NCBI RefSeq assembly: GCF_002760665.1 | Contig: NZ_PDOB01000023.1 | Coordinates: 1 to 64,000 of the forward strand | Reading direction: 5' to 3' | From: Massilia psychrophila | Lineage (GTDB): Bacteria > Pseudomonadota > Gammaproteobacteria > Burkholderiales > Burkholderiaceae_D | DNA: 64,000 nucleotides | Part shown: positions 7,755 to 15,069 of the stretch, piece after piece | Position numbering within the stretch: position 1 is the stretch's first letter | Layout of the letters: every line of letters starts with the position of its first letter | The notes under the pieces: generated by a model | What the model saw: only the letters and a program-made list of their open reading frames with translations | Told to the model about the DNA's origin: nothing | Database searches by the model: none | Translations under genes and position numbers: made by a program

Positions 7755-9341
7755 TTACTCGGCCACCATCACCCGGTTCTTGCCAGCCTCCTTGGCCCGG
7801 TACATGGCCTGGTCGGCGCGCGCCACCAGCGCGGCCTGCTCCTCGTTCGGGATGCGCAGCGCGACGCCGGCCGAAAACGTGATCAGCAGTTTTTCGTTCT
7901 CGTGCAGGAAGAAGTGCTGGGTCAGTTCGCGCTGCAGCCGCGTCATCGTCTGCGCCGCCGCCTCGACGGTGGTCTCGGGCAGCAGGATGAGGAATTCCTC
8001 GCCGCCGAAACGGGCGATCACGTCCATCGAACGCAAGGTGTCCTTGACGATGCGCACCAGGTGCTTAAGGGCGGCGTCGCCGGCCTGGTGGCCGTAGGTG
8101 TCGTTGAGGCGCTTGAAGTCGTCGAGGTCGAGCATCGCCAGGCACAGCGGCGTGCCGCGCCGGTCCGAGCGGGCGGTCTCGCGTTCGAACACGTCGTCGA
8201 GCCCACGCCGGTTCAGGCTGCCCGTCAGTTGGTCTTCGCGCACCAGTTCGCTCATGTGACGCAGCTCCGCCTCCAGCGACACGATGCGCTGCTCGGCTTC
8301 GTGCACTTCCTGGCGCGCTGCAATCATGCGGTCGCGCGAGTTGAGCGCCTCGGCCTGCACCAGCCGGGTTTCGCGCAGCACGTCGCCAAGCACCACGTTG
8401 AGATCCTGGATATTGTCGGCGCGGCTGATTTTTTCCGAAAAACCGCCGATCTTTTCATGGAAGTCGCCGGTGCTGGCCGCGACCGAACCCAAGCGGTCGA
8501 TGAACGTCATCATCATGTTCTTGACGGTGATCTTGACGTCCGCCAGGCTGTGCTTGAGCTGGCTCTGCTTGTAGATCACGTCTTTTAAACTGCGCGTGGC
8601 GTCTTCCAGCGCGCGCTGGTTCATCGGCGCGGCAATCAGTTCCTGCACCGCGTCGATCTGGCCGCGCAGCCAGCTGTCGTCATCGAGCAGGCTGCTGACG
8701 TTTTCCAGCAGCAGCTTGAATAGGCGCAGCAACAATTCTTGCTGCTCGGCGACGTCGCCGCTCTTGATTTCGATCTGATAACACAGCTGCTTGAGGCGGG
8801 CGGCGATTTCGCCCAGCGCCTCGTCGCCATGGGCCAGCTTGACGGCGGCGCCGAGCGACTCGGCTTCGCTCACCAGGGTGGGCGAACCGTCCAGCAGCGA
8901 GGCGACGGCGAACGTCAGCGTGCGGCTCAGCAGGTCACGCAACTGCTTCGATTCGCCATTCTCGTCGGCGGCAATGAGCCCGACCCCGACCCCGACCGGA
9001 CTGGATTTGCGAAAATGCTTTTCCACCAGTTGCGACAGGCTGCGCGCATAAGCATCCCAGTCGCGCGACTTGACGGCACGGTTGAAACGGCGGCCGAATT
9101 CGGCCAGTTCGCCGGGGGTGTCGGACAGCTTGGTGGCGAAGCCGGTGAGGACGATTTCTGCGCCGGCCGGCGCCGGCTCTCTGCGCACGCCGGCGATTTC
9201 ATTGTAGATGTCGCGGTAGGCATCGGGCGTCGGCGCGATGCGGCGCGTGGCCAGACGGCGGAACGCTTCGCGCGCGATGTCGGCGGGGTTCTGGCCGGGT
9301 GGCGCGGCGGCGGCTGGCGGGGTGGCGGGTGGCAGGGACAT
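7755..9341 (-). CDS. Diguanylate cyclase (GGDEF), cytoplasmic
   Basis: 528 residues. A Pro/Ala-rich start leads into a helical N-terminal region (DIAREAFRRLATRRIAP, SLSQLVEKHFRK), then a long coiled coil near residues 300-355, then a GGDEF domain. The active-site loop is GGEEF at about 446-450. An RxxD inhibitory site (RSMD) stands five residues before it, so product inhibition by c-di-GMP is expected. The enzyme makes c-di-GMP from two GTP. No transmembrane segment is seen, so the N-terminal half probably senses a cytosolic signal or mediates dimerisation. Its terminator has been interrupted by the insertion sequence downstream. Confidence 0.92.
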   Translation of the reverse strand: MSLPPATPPAAAAPPGQNPADIAREAFRRLATRRIAPTPDAYRDIYNEIAGVRREPAPAGAEIVLTGFATKLSDTPGELAEFGRRFNRAVKSRDWDAYARSLSQLVEKHFRKSSPVGVGVGLIAADENGESKQLRDLLSRTLTFAVASLLDGSPTLVSEAESLGAAVKLAHGDEALGEIAARLKQLCYQIEIKSGDVAEQQELLLRLFKLLLENVSSLLDDDSWLRGQIDAVQELIAAPMNQRALEDATRSLKDVIYKQSQLKHSLADVKITVKNMMMTFIDRLGSVAASTGDFHEKIGGFSEKISRADNIQDLNVVLGDVLRETRLVQAEALNSRDRMIAARQEVHEAEQRIVSLEAELRHMSELVREDQLTGSLNRRGLDDVFERETARSDRRGTPLCLAMLDLDDFKRLNDTYGHQAGDAALKHLVRIVKDTLRSMDVIARFGGEEFLILLPETTVEAAAQTMTRLQRELTQHFFLHENEKLLITFSAGVALRIPNEEQAALVARADQAMYRAKEAGKNRVMVAE

Positions 9342-9502
9342 GGCGCGGGCGACAAGGACTCAGGATGATTCGGTTGCCATAACGATAATTCTATTTTGCC
9401 GGATTTCATCGTTCGAACAGAGGCCGAAAAGTTGATTTACTCCGGGGCATTAAAAAATGCCGGATGCTGATTGGTACTTGAAACCGCCTGGCCACGCCGC
9501 TA

Positions 9503-10150
9503 TTACTCGATCAGCTGGTTCTTGATCGCGTAATGGGTCAGCTCGGCGCTGTTCTTGAGCTTCATCTTGACCAGCAGGCGGGAGCGGTATTCGCTGATGG
9601 TCTTGACCGACAGCGACAATTCCTCGGCGATCGCGCTGACCGTCTTGCCCGAGGCGATCATCGTCAGGGTCTGGTATTCGCGGTCCGACAGCGCCTCGTG
9701 GGGCGCGCCATCGTAGCCGTCGCCGAGCTGGCTGGCCAGTTCCTGCGCCAGCGCGGCGCTGACGTACTTCTGGCCGGCCGCAACCTGGCGGATCGCCACC
9801 ACCAATTCCTGCGGCGCGCTCTGCTTGGTCAGGTAGCCGGCCGCCCCGGCCTTCAGCGAGCGGATCGCGTACTGGTCCTCGCGGTGCATCGACAGCATCA
9901 ATACCGCCATCTCGGGATGCTCCTTCTTGAGCTGTTTTAAAACGTCGATGCCGCTGCGGTCGGGCATCGAGATGTCGAGCAGCATGACGTGGCACTTGGC
10001 TTTGCGGAACAGCTTGATGGCGTCGACGCCGTTTTCGGCCTCGCCGGCGACGATGATGTCGCGCGACTCGGCGAGGATCTGCTTGAGGCCTTCGCGCACG
10101 ATGGCGTGATCGTCGGCGATAAAGACGCGGATGGTGGTTTTTTCGGTCAT
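9503..10150 (-). CDS. NarL/FixJ-family response regulator
   Basis: 215 residues. Receiver domain with the acidic pair DD at 13-14, phosphoacceptor Asp59 (LLDISMPDRSG) and the conserved Lys in YLTKQSAP; then a LuxR-type helix-turn-helix (LSDREYQTLTMIASGKTVSA, SLSVKTISEYRSRLLVKMKL). A DNA-binding regulator activated by phosphorylation. The histidine kinase gene ends 41 bases upstream on the same strand, so they form a two-component pair. The architecture resembles UvrY/GacA-type regulators, but nothing in the sequence identifies the regulon. Confidence 0.93.
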   Translation of the reverse strand: MTEKTTIRVFIADDHAIVREGLKQILAESRDIIVAGEAENGVDAIKLFRKAKCHVMLLDISMPDRSGIDVLKQLKKEHPEMAVLMLSMHREDQYAIRSLKAGAAGYLTKQSAPQELVVAIRQVAAGQKYVSAALAQELASQLGDGYDGAPHEALSDREYQTLTMIASGKTVSAIAEELSLSVKTISEYRSRLLVKMKLKNSAELTHYAIKNQLIE

Positions 10151-10191
10151 TGGTGCGATTGGTTACGAATTTGTGTACGGGTTTGTGTGCA

Positions 10192-11328
10192 TTATGGGTG
10201 CGGTTCCGCGGCCGCGGCGGTCAATTTGACCTCGATCGTCACAATGGTGCCACCTCCGGGTGCGCGCGACAAGGCCATTGTGCCGCCCAGCGCGCGCGCC
10301 CGTTCGCTCATGCCGCGCAGGCCGAAGGAACCGGGCTTCTGGCGGTCGCCGGCGGCGATGCCGACGCCGTTGTCGGTGATCGTCAAGGCGACGTGATGGC
10401 GCCGCCGCTGCAGCGCCACCGTCACCCGGGTGGCGCCGGCGTGCTTGGCGATGTTCGTCAACGCCTCCTGGAAGATGCGAAACAGTGCAATGGCGTGGTC
10501 GGCGCCCAGGTCGATGTCTTTTTCGCTCGACGTAAAACTGCACGCAAACCCCATCTGCTTTTCGAATTCCCCGACCTGCCATTCGAGGGCGGCGACGATG
10601 CCGAAATCGAGCATCGACGGGCGCAGGTCGAGCGAGATGCGGTGCACCGCCTCGATCGTGCGGTCGACCAGCGCATCGACATATGCGGCCTTGTCGGCCA
10701 GTTGCGGCTGGTCGGCCGGCAGGCGCCGCGCCAGCATCGCCAGCGCCATCTTGATCGCAGTCAGGTTGCCGCCCAAATCGTCGTGGATCTCGCGCGCGAT
10801 GCGGGTACGCTCCTGCTCCTTGACGTCCTCGATGTGGGCGGTCAGCTCGGCCAGGCCGGCGCGCGAGTCGGTCACTTCGAGCTGGGCCAGCTTGCTGGCG
10901 GTGATGTTGGTCATGATGCCTTCCCACTGGACGCTGCCGGGATGGCCCGGCAGCCGGCGCGGGGTCGACCGCAGGTTGATCCACTTGACGTCCTTCCAGG
11001 CATCGACCCAGATCCGGCCTTCCCAGTTCCAGCTCGACAGCGCGCCAGCCGACGCATGCATCGAGTCGACGTAAGCGCGGCTGTCTTCCGGCAGGATCAG
11101 GCCGAAAAACTTCCGCGGTTCCTGCTGCAGCGCCGCCGCGCCCAGGCCGAGCAGGGCGGCGCAGCCTTCGCTCAGATAGGGAAAGCTGACCGTGCCGTCG
11201 GCGCCCAGCACGAACTGGTAGACCAGCCCCGGCGTGTTGCTGACGATGGCGTTGAAGCGGGCCTGGTACAGCGCGAGCGCATCGATCAGGGCTGCCTCGC
11301 GAGTGGATGGCGGGGTGTGGCTGTTCAT
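10192..11328 (-). CDS. PAS-domain histidine kinase (HisKA_3 type)
   Basis: 378 residues from ATG 11328; an in-frame TTG at 11340 is an alternative start. A PAS domain occupies about 15-160 (FNAIVSNTPGLVYQFVLGAD, FPYLSEGCAALLG) and carries a PAC-like tail (WEGIMTNITASKLAQLEV). The phosphoacceptor motif IAREIHDDLGGNLTAIKMA is the HisKA_3 form that partners NarL-type regulators. The ATPase domain has FRIFQEALTNIAKHA (N box), ITDNGVGI and GSFGLRGMSERARALGG. There is no membrane segment, so it is a cytosolic sensor. It is followed by its regulator. Confidence 0.92.
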   Translation of the reverse strand: MNSHTPPSTREAALIDALALYQARFNAIVSNTPGLVYQFVLGADGTVSFPYLSEGCAALLGLGAAALQQEPRKFFGLILPEDSRAYVDSMHASAGALSSWNWEGRIWVDAWKDVKWINLRSTPRRLPGHPGSVQWEGIMTNITASKLAQLEVTDSRAGLAELTAHIEDVKEQERTRIAREIHDDLGGNLTAIKMALAMLARRLPADQPQLADKAAYVDALVDRTIEAVHRISLDLRPSMLDFGIVAALEWQVGEFEKQMGFACSFTSSEKDIDLGADHAIALFRIFQEALTNIAKHAGATRVTVALQRRRHHVALTITDNGVGIAAGDRQKPGSFGLRGMSERARALGGTMALSRAPGGGTIVTIEVKLTAAAAEPHP

Positions 11329-11358
11329 CGTGTTAAGCAAAATTTATGGAAAAAAACT

Positions 11359-11952
11359 TCATCGGTGGCGCGCGCGCCAGATCGCGATAAGGCGGCGCAG
11401 CATGCGCACCGGACGGCTCGCATGGCGCTCGCCGATGCCGTGCGGCCGCAACCGCGCCAGGGCGCGGCGGGCGCTAGCGCGCAGCATGGCCGAGACCATG
11501 CTGACGCGGCGAAACGCAGCGCTCGCTTTAAGGCGGCCGACCCAGACATTCTTCCAGTCCATGAACTTGCCGTGCCAATGCGCGAACCACGCCAGCGTCA
11601 CCAGCTTGGGCCGCGTCAGGATGTAGAGCCGGGCCACCAGCGTCGCGCCGCCGATTTTGGCGAGGATGGTCACCGCCACGCCTGAAAATGGGTGACCGCT
11701 GGTAATCGCCAGCAGCGCCAGGATCTTGACCGGCAGTAACAGCACGGCCGGCAGCACAAAAACGCACAGCGCACCGTAGGGCGGCAGCGCGGCGACGCGC
11801 CGCTCGAGGGCGTTAAGCGGCGGCCACGCCGCCACCAGCCTGACCGGGCGCAGGCCGAGGTCCCACAACCAGTCTTCGAACAACAAGATCAGCGCCGCCA
11901 GGTACACCAGGGGCGAGAGGAGCCGGTTGCGCAATGTGCGGGAGCGTTTCAT
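11359..11952 (-). CDS. Conserved hypothetical membrane protein
   Basis: About 197 residues from the Met of MKRSRTLRNRLLSPLVYLAAL. It has an N-terminal hydrophobic segment (LVYLAALILLFEDWLWDLGL), a strong one at about 58-85 (ALCVFVLPAVLLLPVKILALLAI), a third near 90-105, and a very basic Arg-rich C-terminus. I do not recognise a named family. It ends just upstream of the histidine kinase start and may be its operon partner. The codon pattern is normal for the window and the frame is convincing, but the function is unknown. Confidence 0.7.
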   Translation of the reverse strand: MKRSRTLRNRLLSPLVYLAALILLFEDWLWDLGLRPVRLVAAWPPLNALERRVAALPPYGALCVFVLPAVLLLPVKILALLAITSGHPFSGVAVTILAKIGGATLVARLYILTRPKLVTLAWFAHWHGKFMDWKNVWVGRLKASAAFRRVSMVSAMLRASARRALARLRPHGIGERHASRPVRMLRRLIAIWRARHR

Positions 11953-12046
11953 TGCGGCCATGATACGTCAAAACTATCGGCGCCGACATGCCGGACAGGA
12001 AGCCCGCCGGCCCTTGTCTTTGCTTTTTTATTGTTACAATGGTTTG

Positions 12047-12613
12047 ATGAATAAAGCTTTTGTCAAAGAGTCGGACAACGAGGACGACGAGGACGCGCTG
12101 GCCTTGGCGCAGGCGATCCCGGCCGGTGCGAAAAACTACATCACGCCGGCCGGTTACCAGCGCATCAAGGACGAGTTGCTGCAACTGATCGACGTCGACC
12201 GGCCGGAAGTGGTGCGCATTGTCCACTGGGCCGCCTCGAATGGCGACCGCTCGGAAAACGGCGACTATATTTACGGCAAGCGCAGGCTGCGCCAGATTGA
12301 CGGCCGCATCCGCTTTTTGACTCGCCGCATGGACTCGGCCGCGATCGTCGATCCGTCGGTCCACCATGGCAACGATCAGGTGTTTTTCGGCGCCACCGTC
12401 GGCTACCGCAACGGCGCCGGCGAAGCCCACACGGTGACTATCGTCGGCATCGACGAGCTCGATCCTTTGCGGGGCAAGATCAGCTGGGTGTCGCCGGTGG
12501 CGCGGGCGATGACCAAGGCGCGCGAGGGCGACGTGGTGACGTTACAGACGCCGCTGGGGCCGGAAGAGCTCGAAATCCTCAGCGTCGCCTATCCGGCGCC
12601 GGCGCCGGATTGA
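12047..12613 (+). CDS. greB: Transcript cleavage factor GreB
   Basis: 188 residues starting MNKAFVKESDNEDDEDALAL. Contains the GreA/B N-terminal coiled coil (YITPAGYQRIKDELLQLIDV, ASNGDRSENGDYIYGKRRLR with the acidic tip D-x3-E) and a C-terminal FKBP-like fold (FFGATVGYRNG, GKISWVSPVARAMTKAREGD). GreB enters the secondary channel of backtracked RNA polymerase and stimulates RNA cleavage. A TACAAT box lies only six bases before the ATG, so the transcript may be leaderless. The stop codon overlaps a terminator palindrome. Confidence 0.93.
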   Translation: MNKAFVKESDNEDDEDALALAQAIPAGAKNYITPAGYQRIKDELLQLIDVDRPEVVRIVHWAASNGDRSENGDYIYGKRRLRQIDGRIRFLTRRMDSAAIVDPSVHHGNDQVFFGATVGYRNGAGEAHTVTIVGIDELDPLRGKISWVSPVARAMTKAREGDVVTLQTPLGPEELEILSVAYPAPAPD

Positions 12614-12620
12614 TTTTTTT
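12591..12620 (+). terminator. Rho-independent terminator of greB
   Basis: A 20-bp perfect palindrome, ATCCGGCGCC followed by GGCGCCGGAT, folds as a hairpin and is followed after TGA by seven T. It overlaps the last codons of greB. Confidence 0.75.
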
Positions 12621-12642
12621 CACCGACTCACCAAGACAAGAC

Positions 12643-12706
12643 ATGCGTTTCATGATTTTGCCAAAGGGCCGGCAAGGACACCGAGGCCGGCATGATGCCT
12701 AGCTAA
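12643..12706 (+). pseudogene. Remnant of a YciI/DGPF-type protein, 5' end only
   Basis: ATG at 12643 gives MRFMILPK; after one extra G the next frame reads AGKDTEAGMMPS. The combination closely follows the known start of YCII-related (DGPF) proteins, MRFMIIVKAT-KD-EAG-MPS. The coding trace ends at the serine codon where a 166-bp inverted-repeat element begins. Only about 20 codons remain. Recognition is by eye from a short stretch. Confidence 0.6.
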
Positions 12707-12867
12707 GTACCCGCCAAAAAATAAATGTGCATTTTGGCGTCCATAACCGCCGCGCTGCTGTGTTGGCCGCTGCTTGCAGTGCTCGCACTGCGGCGCACCG
12801 ACCGCCTTGCATCGCATCCGGTTCTGTTTGCCAAAACCTCACATTTATTTCTCGACGAGTACTTAGC
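12702..12867. repeat. 166-bp element with long imperfect inverted ends (MITE-like)
   Basis: The left arm at 12702-12738 and right arm at 12830-12867 pair over about 37 bases: GCTAAGTAC / GTACTTAGC, AAATAAATGTG / CACATTTATTT and TTTTGGC / GCCAAAA are perfect blocks separated by short mismatched segments. About 90 bases of unrelated sequence lie between the arms. No clear target duplication is visible. Size, structure and position at the break of a coding remnant suggest a non-autonomous mobile element. Confidence 0.6.
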
Positions 12868-13120
12868 AGTCGAGCAGGAGCAGGAGCAGGAGCAGCGTGC
12901 CCAGATCGCGTCACAACCATCGTACGGCGGTGGCGTTCCGGTGACGTCAGCCTCGACCGCACGATTTCATCGCGCAGCACATTCCGGCAGGTCGCGCTGG
13001 CGCTCGCCTCCAGCACCACCCGCGACGCGCATGCGCTGTATTCGGCCGATCTGGCGCACCTGCGCGCGCAGGCCAGATGACGGCATCATGAAGATCGTGA
13101 TGGACGGCGTGATGAACCGC
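12868..13120. other. Non-coding or decayed stretch between the inverted-repeat element and the exporter gene
   Basis: It starts with a tandem AGCAGG/GAGCAG repeat at about 12872-12897. Open frames on the plus strand exist (to 13080 and to 13138), but they use unusual codons, change identity between frames and match no family I know. The second runs into the convergent exporter gene. I see a probable gene remnant but cannot name it. Confidence 0.4.
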
Positions 13121-14008
13121 TTACTTGCGGCGCGCTAACGTGGCTGATCCGGCTGACGCCACCACGATGCAGCCAATCGCGATCCATTGCATGGCATTCA
13201 AGCGTTCGCCGAGGACCAGCATGGCGGCGAGGGCGCTGATGGCGGGCGCGGCGCTGCTGAGCATGCCGAACAGCCCCTGCGGCAAGCCGCGCAGCGCGAC
13301 AATTTCCAGCGAATACGGCAGCGCGCTCGACAGCACGGCAATCGCCAAACCGACCAGCACGATGGCCGGCGTCAGCACCGACGCATCAACATGGAAGGCG
13401 CCGAGCGGCACGATGAACAGCGAAGCGACCAGCATGCCCCACGCCACCGCCTGGCCGCCCCGCAAGCTCGACGCGCGCTTGCCGAACACGATGTACAGCG
13501 CCCAGCACGCCGCCGCGCCGAAGGCGTAAGCGACGCCGGCCGGGTCGACCCGGCCGGCGTCGCCGCTGTGTATGGGCAACAGCAGGTACAGGCCGAAGCC
13601 GGCCAGCGCGCAAGCGGCGATGTTGCGCGGGCGGCGCGACGACAGCAGCGCCACCGCGAGCGGGCCGGTCACTTCGATCGCTACCGCGATGCCGATCGGG
13701 ATGCGCTCGAAAGCGCGGTAGATCAGCAGGTTCATCATGCCCATCACCGTGCCATACACCAGCAGGTTGACGACGTCGCGGCCGGTCAAACGGAAACGCC
13801 ACGGCCGGAAGATTGCCAGCAGTAACAGTGCGGAGAAGCCGACGCGAAAAGCCGTGATCGCTTCGACGCCGATGACACCGAACAGATTCTTGGCGACCGC
13901 CGCGCCCAGGTTGACGGAAACCTGGCTTCCCAGCAGCGCAAGTATTGGCAACAACATGCTGTCGCGGTGCGGGTTGTCTGCATTGTCCAACTGTCGCCGG
14001 CTTTCCAT
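13121..14008 (-). CDS. EamA-family exporter, RhtA-like
   Basis: 295 residues from ATG 14008, the same length as E. coli RhtA. About ten hydrophobic segments in two EamA repeats (MLLPILALLGSQVSVNLGAA onward; GVAYAFGAAACWALYIVFGK onward). The late segment LPYSLEIVALRGLPQGLFGM followed by a glycine/alanine segment and LGERL resembles RhtA, which exports threonine and homoserine from the inner membrane. Substrate here is inferred. A later Met at 13957 is an alternative start. It is convergent with the preceding decayed region and divergent from xth. Confidence 0.82.
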   Translation of the reverse strand: MESRRQLDNADNPHRDSMLLPILALLGSQVSVNLGAAVAKNLFGVIGVEAITAFRVGFSALLLLAIFRPWRFRLTGRDVVNLLVYGTVMGMMNLLIYRAFERIPIGIAVAIEVTGPLAVALLSSRRPRNIAACALAGFGLYLLLPIHSGDAGRVDPAGVAYAFGAAACWALYIVFGKRASSLRGGQAVAWGMLVASLFIVPLGAFHVDASVLTPAIVLVGLAIAVLSSALPYSLEIVALRGLPQGLFGMLSSAAPAISALAAMLVLGERLNAMQWIAIGCIVVASAGSATLARRK

Positions 14009-14166
14009 GGTTGATTGCCGCGTACAAAATAGAATGCGGGCGGGCAGGAGCATAACATTGTAGCCGTTTGGCCAGCAGCGCTGAGCCCGGTCCGGCGGTA
14101 TTCGTGTGGCAAATTGCGCCATTTTTTGTTTCAATAGAGGACTTCGCGAATAACCCCGGGACCAAC

Positions 14167-14940
14167 ATGCGCATCGCCACTTACAACGTCAATGGTATCT
14201 CCAGCCGGCTGCCGGCACTGCTGCAATGGCTGCAAGAAAAGCAGCCCGATGTCGCCTGCCTGCAGGAATTGAAGGCGCCGCAGGAAAAATTTCCCGAGGC
14301 GGCGATCAAGGACGTGGGTTACGAAGCCATCTGGCACGGCCAGAAAAGCTGGAACGGCGTGGCGATCCTAGCGCGTGGAACGACACCGGTGGAAGTGGGT
14401 CGCGGCCTGGCGGGCGACCCGGAGGATGCGCAAAGCCGCTACATCGAGGCGACGGTCAATGGCGTGCTGATCGCCGGCCTGTACCTGCCGAACGGCAATC
14501 CCGCGCCCGGCCCGAAGTTCGACTACAAGCTGGCGTGGATGGAACGGCTGATCATCCGCGCCGCCGACCTGATCGAAAGCGGCCAGAAGGTGGTGCTGGC
14601 CGGCGACTTCAACGTCATCCCGACCGAGCTCGATGCCTACAAGCCGGAGCGCTGGGTCAACGACGCGCTGTTCCGGCCCGAAACGCGCGAAGCATTCGGA
14701 CGGCTGATGGGCCAGGGCTGGCGTGACGCGCTGCGCACCATGCATCCGGACCAGACCATCTATACCTTCTGGGATTACTTTCGCAATGCCTACGGGCGCG
14801 ACGCCGGGCTGCGCATCGACCACCTGCTGCTGAGCCCGTCGCTGGCGCCGGCGTTAAAAGCTGCCGGCGTCGACCGTGACGTGCGGGGGTGGGACAAGCC
14901 CAGCGACCATGCGCCGACGTGGATTGAACTGGATTTGTAA
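14167..14940 (+). CDS. xth: Exodeoxyribonuclease III (AP endonuclease)
   Basis: 257 residues. The start MRIATYNVNGISSRLPALLQ gives the first active-site Asn; CLQELKAPQ holds the metal-binding Glu; VLAGDFNVIP the Asp/Asn pair; and the C-terminus has IDHLLLSPSLAP and SDHAPTWIELDL with the catalytic Asp-His. Xth-family enzymes cut 5' to abasic sites and remove 3' blocking groups in base excision repair. ATG 14167 is preferred because homologues begin there; the upstream frame extension is in the promoter region. Confidence 0.95.
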   Translation: MRIATYNVNGISSRLPALLQWLQEKQPDVACLQELKAPQEKFPEAAIKDVGYEAIWHGQKSWNGVAILARGTTPVEVGRGLAGDPEDAQSRYIEATVNGVLIAGLYLPNGNPAPGPKFDYKLAWMERLIIRAADLIESGQKVVLAGDFNVIPTELDAYKPERWVNDALFRPETREAFGRLMGQGWRDALRTMHPDQTIYTFWDYFRNAYGRDAGLRIDHLLLSPSLAPALKAAGVDRDVRGWDKPSDHAPTWIELDL

Positions 14941-15044
14941 GCATGTGGGGTGCGGGTTACTGCTGCAGCGCTTGTGCAGCCGAAATCAGGGATGCGGTTT
15001 GCCCGCCAGATTCCCAGTCAAGCGTTTCGGTGTGGCGTGAAAGG

Positions 15045-15068
15045 AAAAAACGGCGCGCAGGCGCGCCG
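15045..15068 (-). terminator. Rho-independent terminator of spoT
   Basis: On the minus strand CGGCGCGC, a two-base loop and GCGCGCCG, followed by six T, begin two bases after the spoT stop codon. Confidence 0.85.
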
Positions 15069-15069
15069 C

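Noticed and set aside
10150-11685. 511-codon plus-strand open frame opposite the histidine kinase
   Set aside because: It is the antisense of a clear histidine kinase, rich in Arg/Gln/His as expected for a GC-rich shadow frame, with no family match. The same applies to long frames at 14950-16653, 30359-32422, 44783-46243 and 61996-63840.
12702-12867. Integron attC site
   Set aside because: The inverted arms lack the GTTRRRY/RYYYAAC core sites, are longer than normal and no integrase gene is near.
12725-13138. Plus-strand open frame with a Gln/Glu repeat
   Set aside because: No recognisable family, codon use unlike neighbours, begins inside the inverted-repeat element and overlaps the convergent exporter gene.
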